From positions 1 through 62,082 of the forward strand of contig CALMWT010000063.1 of assembly GCA_937870855.1 (NCBI GenBank): a stretch of 62,082 bases of DNA, given 5' to 3'. Below, piece by piece: positions 57,064-62,082 of the stretch; position 1 is the stretch's first letter; every line of letters begins with the position of its first letter. This DNA comes from an uncultured Taibaiella sp. (GTDB lineage Bacteria; Bacteroidota; Bacteroidia; Chitinophagales; Chitinophagaceae). Below the pieces are notes generated by a model that saw only the letters and a list, made by a program, of their open reading frames with translations, ran no database searches and was not told the DNA's origin. Position numbers and translations under genes: made by a program.

Positions 57064-57071
57064 TATTTTTG
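57064..57071 (+). promoter_or_regulatory. Candidate -7 box for the PDZ gene
   Basis: TATTTTTG fits TAnnTTTG and lies 19 bp before the ATG. No exact TTTG -33 box. The rest of 56890-57063 shows no feature I can support. Confidence 0.4.
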
Positions 57072-57090
57072 CTCTAAATAAAAATCTATT

Positions 57091-58026
57091 ATGAAAACAG
57101 CAAGTTTACTTCTCGCAGCATTAGTGTTTTCCCAAACCGATTTATGGGCGCAAAATAGTAGATCTACTCCTCGCACTACCCAGCGGGAAACAATGATAAT
57201 TGAGCGTGATAATGGCGGCAACACCACTATTGAAATTACAAACGAAGGCGTTTACCTAAATGGAGAGCAAATAGCTACCCGCTCTGAACTGAACAACAGA
57301 AGTCTCAATAAAAAGATCATTATTCGCAACAACGCCGACCGTAGCCAAACACACGACTATGACGACTATTACAACTCTGGAAGAAAAGGGAGCAGCAATT
57401 GGCGTCGCGCGGTGTTGGGCGTTTTTACCGACACCAGGAAAAGCGGAGAGGGCGCATTGATAGACAGGATATCACCCAATAGTGCCGCTGCCGAGGCAGG
57501 CTTGAGGGAAGGAGATATAATATTGCAGATAGACAGCAGCAGTATTTATAATGCGGACGACCTGACAAAAGCGATTAGCAGCTATCGCCCTAACGACAGG
57601 GTTGCGGTAACTTACAATCGAAATGGGCGTGAGCGGCAAACCACAGCAACATTGCGTGAAGCAAGGGAAAGCGCCTGGTCGAAAATGTATGAAATACCTG
57701 AGCCGCTAATGCCTCACTGGGATCGTTCTTATGAAGAACGTGCTGCGGAAAACAAGCCCACATTAGGCGTAAGCGTGGAGAATGTTGGTAACAAAATTGA
57801 GATTCGGAGTGTAAAAAGTGGATCGCTGGCTGCGGCGGCAGGATTGAAAGTGGGGGACGTAATTACCTATATTGACAATAATGAAATCGAAACCATCGGC
57901 GAACTTCAACAGGTTGTCAGCAAGGCAAAAGCGGGCGACAAAATGAAAATAGAAGTCAATAGAAATGGTTCACGCATCACGCGCACTGTTACCTTTCCGC
58001 GAACAGATAATACTACAGATTTGTAA
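57091..58026 (+). CDS. Exported protein with two PDZ domains
   Basis: A 311-residue protein with signal peptide (residues 1-20, ending LWAQ), an Asn/Arg-rich segment with N-T-rich stretches (30-105), then two PDZ domains (about residues 110-195 and 228-305). Each has the G-D-I/V-I motif (LREGDIILQID; LKVGDVITYID). There is no protease domain such as HtrA or Ctp. It may bind peptides in the periplasm. It is isolated between glgB (divergent) and treY-malQ. Confidence 0.88.
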   Translation: MKTASLLLAALVFSQTDLWAQNSRSTPRTTQRETMIIERDNGGNTTIEITNEGVYLNGEQIATRSELNNRSLNKKIIIRNNADRSQTHDYDDYYNSGRKGSSNWRRAVLGVFTDTRKSGEGALIDRISPNSAAAEAGLREGDIILQIDSSSIYNADDLTKAISSYRPNDRVAVTYNRNGRERQTTATLREARESAWSKMYEIPEPLMPHWDRSYEERAAENKPTLGVSVENVGNKIEIRSVKSGSLAAAAGLKVGDVITYIDNNEIETIGELQQVVSKAKAGDKMKIEVNRNGSRITRTVTFPRTDNTTDL

Positions 58027-58193
58027 GAGATAGAAAAAGGCTTGTGAAGAAATGTAACTCTGGGGAAGATGGTAGGGGATATGAGTGAGCTACCTACTCT
58101 GAAATGGAACGCAGATTTTTTATGATAGTCATGATTAGGATGATGTACATCTGCGCCTCTCATGAAAATCATGATGATCTGCGTTCTATTGTG

Positions 58194-61100
58194 TCAATAC
58201 CTGTTATACGTCTCCACCCAATCTCTGAGCCTGATTTCTATTTGCTCATTTAATTGGTGCTGCGTCATACGCCATAGCCAGTTGCCCTCTGCTTTTCCGG
58301 GTGTATTCATGCGCGATGATCCATCAAGTCCGAGGATATCTTGCATAGGAAGTATCACAGTTTTCCCGACAGAGGCATAAGCAACGCGGGCTAATATTTC
58401 ATGGATGTTTTTCTGTTTCACTTTCAGTCCGAGGTAATGATGCATACGCTCATGATCAGCTTTGTTGGCTTCTTCTTTGTACCAACCAATGGTAGTGTTG
58501 TTGTCGTGCGTGCCGGTATAGACAATGCTGTTGATTGGATGATTGTGCGGTATGTCAACAGATGCAGGCATGTTTTCGCCCCATGCAAATTGCAGCACTT
58601 TCATTCCGGGTAATGCCACCTGATCGCGGAGTTCATATACTGCTTCCATTTTATCACCAAGGTCTTCAGCTACGAAAGGGAGTTTGCCTATGCGTTCGCG
58701 CATCACATCGAAAAACTCTTTGCGCGGACCAGGAATCCATTCACCATTAATCGCTGTCGTTTCACCGGCGGGCACTTGCCAGTAGTCTTGCAATGCGCGA
58801 AAATGATCAATGCGCAACAGATCAAACAATTCAAGGTTCTTCTTCAGTCGCTGCACCCACCATTCATAATTTTGCTCTTTTAGTTTAGACCAATTGAAAG
58901 TAGGCATTCCCCAAAGCTGTCCCGTTTCACTGAAATAATCGGGCGGCACACCAGCTACACCTGTCATGTTTCCTTCATCATCCAGACAAAAAATTTCAGG
59001 GTTAGCCCATACATCCACAGAGTCGTAGCTCACATAAAATGGCATATCTCCAAACAAGCTGATGGCAAGACTATTAGCATATTTGCGCAACGTTTTCCAT
59101 TGCTTTGAAAAAATGAACTGCAGCCATTTTATTTTCCTGACCTCATTGCCATGAATGTTTTTGAAATCGTCTAACGGTTGCGCTTCACGCATTTTAAATG
59201 GGCGTTCCCATTCGTACCAGGACTTGTTTTGATGATGATCTTTCAACACTTTATACAGCGACATATCATCCAGCCAATAGCTTTCTTCTTTGCAGAATTG
59301 CTCAAATTCACGTTGTAAACTTTTACGCGAATCGTTGCAAAAATTGCGGTAGGCAATATCAAACAATTGATTTTTTATCGCCTCCGCCTGATCGTAATCT
59401 GCTTTGTTTGTGCTTTCAATTTTATAGCCTTCAAGAATATCTTCATCAAGCAAGCCATCTGCCACCAACAATTCAGGACTTATCAATAATGGATTTCCTG
59501 CCATGCTGGAGTAGGAACTGTAAGGAGAATGTCCGCTGCCTTTTTCGGTAGGATTTAAGGGAAGTATTTGCCAATACTTTTGTTTGCTGTTGCTTAGAAA
59601 TTTTGCGAAGTTGATTGCCTGCGGGCCAAGATCACCAACGCCAAATGAAGAAGGAAGTGAACTGATGGAAAGTAAAATGCCTGCGGCTCTTTCATTTTTC
59701 GGTTGCTGCATCTTTAGGAAAGCAAGCGGAATTGTCTTAAAAATATCGTTGACAAAAATTCCCTTTTCCCTTTTCCCTTTTCCTTCTTTAATCACACCTT
59801 CATATTCAACTGGCATGTTGGGACGAAGAATAATGCGCGTGTTGCGCCAGTCTATTTCAGTAACAGATTTGTTTTGTTGACCACATAGTTGAGCAACATG
59901 CAAGGGCACAGCAACCACATACCAAACATCTTTGTACCGCCGCGCAAATGCAAATACATGTTCCGCAAATCTTCCTTCCACTTTCAACGGAAGGTAATGT
60001 CCTTCCGCAAAAAGTTCTTTGTGTGTATTTCTTTCCTGTAGCAGTTTTTGCGTCATCCAAAGTTTGATGTTGCCGTCATTTCGTTTTTGCCAAAGCTGCT
60101 CTAAGGGGTTTTCATTTTCATCATTGAAAGAATGTAGTATGCCTTGTCTTTTCTCATAGTCAACTGCTCTGCGGTTATCAGGATCAACAAGACTTAAATC
60201 CCACATTTCAGTTCCCTGATAAATATCGGGTACACCGGGACAAGTAAACTTGAGTAATAATTGGGACAATGAATTCACTATTCCTGCGTCCACTATGTCT
60301 TTGTGAAAAGCACTAAAACCTTTCCAAAACGGAGTGTCTTTGTCGAGCAGCTTTCGCGCGAAATTTTTTGTTGCCGTTTCGTAATCTTCATTAGGTGTTG
60401 TCCAGTTGGAATGGAGCTTCGCTTCGCGCAAAGCCTTTTGAAGATATTCGTCTATGCGGTTTGAAAAATCTTCATCGGGTTCGCCATCCATAGGCATTGC
60501 ACCAATCAGAGTTTGGTAGATAAAATACTCATCGTTTGCATCAGGCGCATTGTTTTGCTTTAGCGATGCATTCATGTTGCGCCATTCATTTACAAGTTGC
60601 AACCATTCATCGTCTAAGTCAGTAAGTACATTCAATCTTGCGCGAACATCCTCACCTCGTTTTGTATCGTGCGTTGATGTTGTATTGATAGAAAGATTCC
60701 ACCGCTTTTGACGCGCTAACATTTTCTGATGTACTTCTTCTACCGAAAAACCAAAAGCTTCCGGTGCATCGCCTACATCATTGTGCGCAATGAATCGGTT
60801 GTACGTGTACATCAATGTATCCTCCACTCCTTTAGCTGTAAGCGGCCCGCTAAATTGCATACAGCGTTTATAGAAGTGTGCAGCTTTTTGTTTGTAATCT
60901 TCGTCTGCACTTTCAGGATTTTTCAGAAATGCGGCATCAAGCAATGCAACTGCTTCAGACAAATGAGGATGTTCCAAACGAATTTTATCCAAAACATTTT
61001 TAACTGCGTTGCTTTCTTTTTTATCGAGCGGCAAATTGCTTCCGTAGTACCGATACACGGGACATTCAACCAGAAAGGCTGCAATGACAGCCTTCAAATC

Positions 61101-62082
61101 TTCTTTTGAAACGACATGGGCTGCTGCAAGATTTGAGTCAACGAAAAGCTGATAAAGATTTTCAAGTTCACCACCCATGTGATGGTGCATAATGTAATCC
61201 TTCTTTTCTCTTATTTGCACCGCAACCGCTTTCTGATTTCCGGTTAATTGCTGATAAAATGTCGTAAACTTTTCTTCCGCTTTTTTATTTGTAAAAAGAT
61301 TGTTGACAATAGCCAAAAACTCGTAGCCCGTAGTTCCCTCGCAAGACCAATACTCCGGCAAGTTTTCATCAGGTTGAAGAATTTTTTCCACCACTACATA
61401 TTTATCGAATCCAACGAGTTCTTTTAGATTTTCCAGATAAGCAGTTGGTTCGTACAAGCCATCAATATGGTCAATGCGCAAGCCAGTAAACACACCTTCT
61501 TCTACAAGTTGCTTTATGAATTGATGGTAGTGTTCAAAGACTTTTTTATGCTGTATGTTCAGACAAATCAATCCGTTGATGGTAAAAAATCTGCGGAAAT
61601 TTATTTGCACATCTGTTTCCTGCCAGTGGCAAAGACGGTAGTGCTGCATATTTGCCAACTGCAACAATAGTTCACGATTGCCGTTTAAAATTTGCAACGC
61701 TGTAAACCAATCGTCGTGCAAGTTGTGAATAAAATTTACAGACGCATCATTTACCGGATAGCAACTATCGTAGTATTTCAAAACCGTTTTATCATGCTCC
61801 ACCAGGACTTTTAGTTCATTGTTTCTAATCACTTCGTCCAGCGGATTGCCGAGAAAAGGAACCATCAATTTGCTTTCCCAATTGATGTCGAAGTAAGAAG
61901 CATACTCACTCTCTTTTCCTTTCTCCAACACATCCATTAGCCAACCATTGTCAGGATGAAAAGCCATGTGATTTGGAACAATATCCTGTAGCCAGTTGAT
62001 ACCTGAATCGTTGAGTCGCGCGCTGATATTTCTTAGTTGTTCTTCCGTTCCAATTTCAGGATTAACGCGATGCGGATTTATA
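58194..62082 (-). CDS. Maltooligosyl trehalose synthase fused to 4-alpha-glucanotransferase (partial, 5' end outside window)
   Basis: The gene enters from the right edge: the frame is open from 62082 (INPHRVNPEIGTEE) and reaches the stop at 58194. The first part is TreY with GH13 motifs DIVPNHMAFHPDN, LRIDHIDGLYEP (Asp), VVVEKILQ (Glu) and STHDTKRGEDVRARL; it makes maltooligosyl trehalose. From about 59711 the second part is MalQ (GH77), with ILLSISSLPSSFGVGDLG, LLRIDHFRALQDYWQVP (Asp), PFVAEDLG (Glu) and YTGTHDNNTTIGWY. An in-frame ATG at 59711 lies just before the MalQ domain and would give a normal 505-residue MalQ. Both catalytic sites look intact. The two steps belong to trehalose and maltodextrin metabolism. 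Fusion of these activities is uncommon, though I cannot exclude that it is known. Confidence 0.9.
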   Translation of the reverse strand, partial: INPHRVNPEIGTEEQLRNISARLNDSGINWLQDIVPNHMAFHPDNGWLMDVLEKGKESEYASYFDINWESKLMVPFLGNPLDEVIRNNELKVLVEHDKTVLKYYDSCYPVNDASVNFIHNLHDDWFTALQILNGNRELLLQLANMQHYRLCHWQETDVQINFRRFFTINGLICLNIQHKKVFEHYHQFIKQLVEEGVFTGLRIDHIDGLYEPTAYLENLKELVGFDKYVVVEKILQPDENLPEYWSCEGTTGYEFLAIVNNLFTNKKAEEKFTTFYQQLTGNQKAVAVQIREKKDYIMHHHMGGELENLYQLFVDSNLAAAHVVSKEDLKAVIAAFLVECPVYRYYGSNLPLDKKESNAVKNVLDKIRLEHPHLSEAVALLDAAFLKNPESADEDYKQKAAHFYKRCMQFSGPLTAKGVEDTLMYTYNRFIAHNDVGDAPEAFGFSVEEVHQKMLARQKRWNLSINTTSTHDTKRGEDVRARLNVLTDLDDEWLQLVNEWRNMNASLKQNNAPDANDEYFIYQTLIGAMPMDGEPDEDFSNRIDEYLQKALREAKLHSNWTTPNEDYETATKNFARKLLDKDTPFWKGFSAFHKDIVDAGIVNSLSQLLLKFTCPGVPDIYQGTEMWDLSLVDPDNRRAVDYEKRQGILHSFNDENENPLEQLWQKRNDGNIKLWMTQKLLQERNTHKELFAEGHYLPLKVEGRFAEHVFAFARRYKDVWYVVAVPLHVAQLCGQQNKSVTEIDWRNTRIILRPNMPVEYEGVIKEGKGKREKGIFVNDIFKTIPLAFLKMQQPKNERAAGILLSISSLPSSFGVGDLGPQAINFAKFLSNSKQKYWQILPLNPTEKGSGHSPYSSYSSMAGNPLLISPELLVADGLLDEDILEGYKIESTNKADYDQAEAIKNQLFDIAYRNFCNDSRKSLQREFEQFCKEESYWLDDMSLYKVLKDHHQNKSWYEWERPFKMREAQPLDDFKNIHGNEVRKIKWLQFIFSKQWKTLRKYANSLAISLFGDMPFYVSYDSVDVWANPEIFCLDDEGNMTGVAGVPPDYFSETGQLWGMPTFNWSKLKEQNYEWWVQRLKKNLELFDLLRIDHFRALQDYWQVPAGETTAINGEWIPGPRKEFFDVMRERIGKLPFVAEDLGDKMEAVYELRDQVALPGMKVLQFAWGENMPASVDIPHNHPINSIVYTGTHDNNTTIGWYKEEANKADHERMHHYLGLKVKQKNIHEILARVAYASVGKTVILPMQDILGLDGSSRMNTPGKAEGNWLWRMTQHQLNEQIEIRLRDWVETYNRY
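59761..59781. repeat. 7-bp tandem repeat in the TreY-MalQ linker
   Basis: CCCTTTT repeated three times on the plus strand (GGGAAAA on the coding strand), coding for the Gly-Lys-Arg-rich piece GKGKREKG at the end of TreY. Seven is not a multiple of three, so copy change would shift the frame. Both other frames reach a stop within about 16 codons. Confidence 0.85.

Overview
The window is a chromosomal segment of a gliding-type Bacteroidota. The evidence is a complete gldK-gldL-gldM-gldN type IX secretion (T9SS) core operon, a PorP/SprF-like protein between two giant PKD/CHU_C proteins, T9SS type A and type B C-terminal sorting domains, a Bat-type von Willebrand cluster, and several promoters of the Bacteroidota form TTTG-N18..20-TAnnTTTG. 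Most genes look like housekeeping core. Futalosine hydrolase (with a candidate aminofutalosine deaminase) points to menaquinone synthesis by the futalosine route. Family-level placement (Chitinophagales/Saprospirales-like) is only a guess.

Layout. 1-4355: a broken secreted CxxCH protein, a secreted VWA protein, and two acyltransferase-like genes. 4422-12538 (mostly minus strand): polA, an unknown gene bracketed by palindromic repeats, a repeat-rich spacer at 8087-8525, rho, an SDR epimerase and pheS. 12704-22946: two ~1,520-residue PKD/CHU_C paralogues flanking one PorP/SprF. 22982-27937: mqnB, a PTPS-family enzyme, folE, tRNA-Pro(GGG) and gcvP. 28040-30870: a short DUF58/BatD-like/BatA operon. 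31018-38871: lipoprotein, msrC, amidohydrolase, an RsuA/RluB-type pseudouridine synthase with a long charged N-terminus, rpmH-rnpA-yidD, a T9SS type A cargo protein and a small Cys-rich secreted protein. 39037-49199: fabG and fabH, a frameshifted DUF4143 ATPase, hemW, an Omp85-like protein, DUF4271, hemD and a YyaL/DUF255 protein. 49385-54888: gldKLMN and a ComB-like phosphatase. 54907-62082: glgB with an in-frame stop, a double-PDZ protein, and a TreY-MalQ fusion that runs off the right edge.

How the parts work together. GldKLMN supply the T9SS motor and ring, PorP/SprF-like proteins help CHU_C cargo to the surface, and at least four proteins here look like T9SS cargo. GlgB, TreY and MalQ form a glycogen/trehalose branch. 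HemW and HemD belong to heme metabolism, FabG and FabH to fatty acid synthesis, and FolE with the PTPS protein to pterins.

No CRISPR array, prophage, conjugative element or transposase is visible. The most interesting observations are: the TreY-MalQ fusion with a 7-bp tandem repeat just before an internal MalQ start; an rnpA gene with no ATG/GTG/TTG upstream of its conserved N-terminus; paired operator-like sites on the promoter of the DUF4143 ATPase; an R-X4-H (HEPN-like) orphan gene bracketed by inverted copies of a palindromic repeat; and two in-frame stops plus one frameshift in otherwise well-conserved genes, which need checking against reads before biology is inferred.
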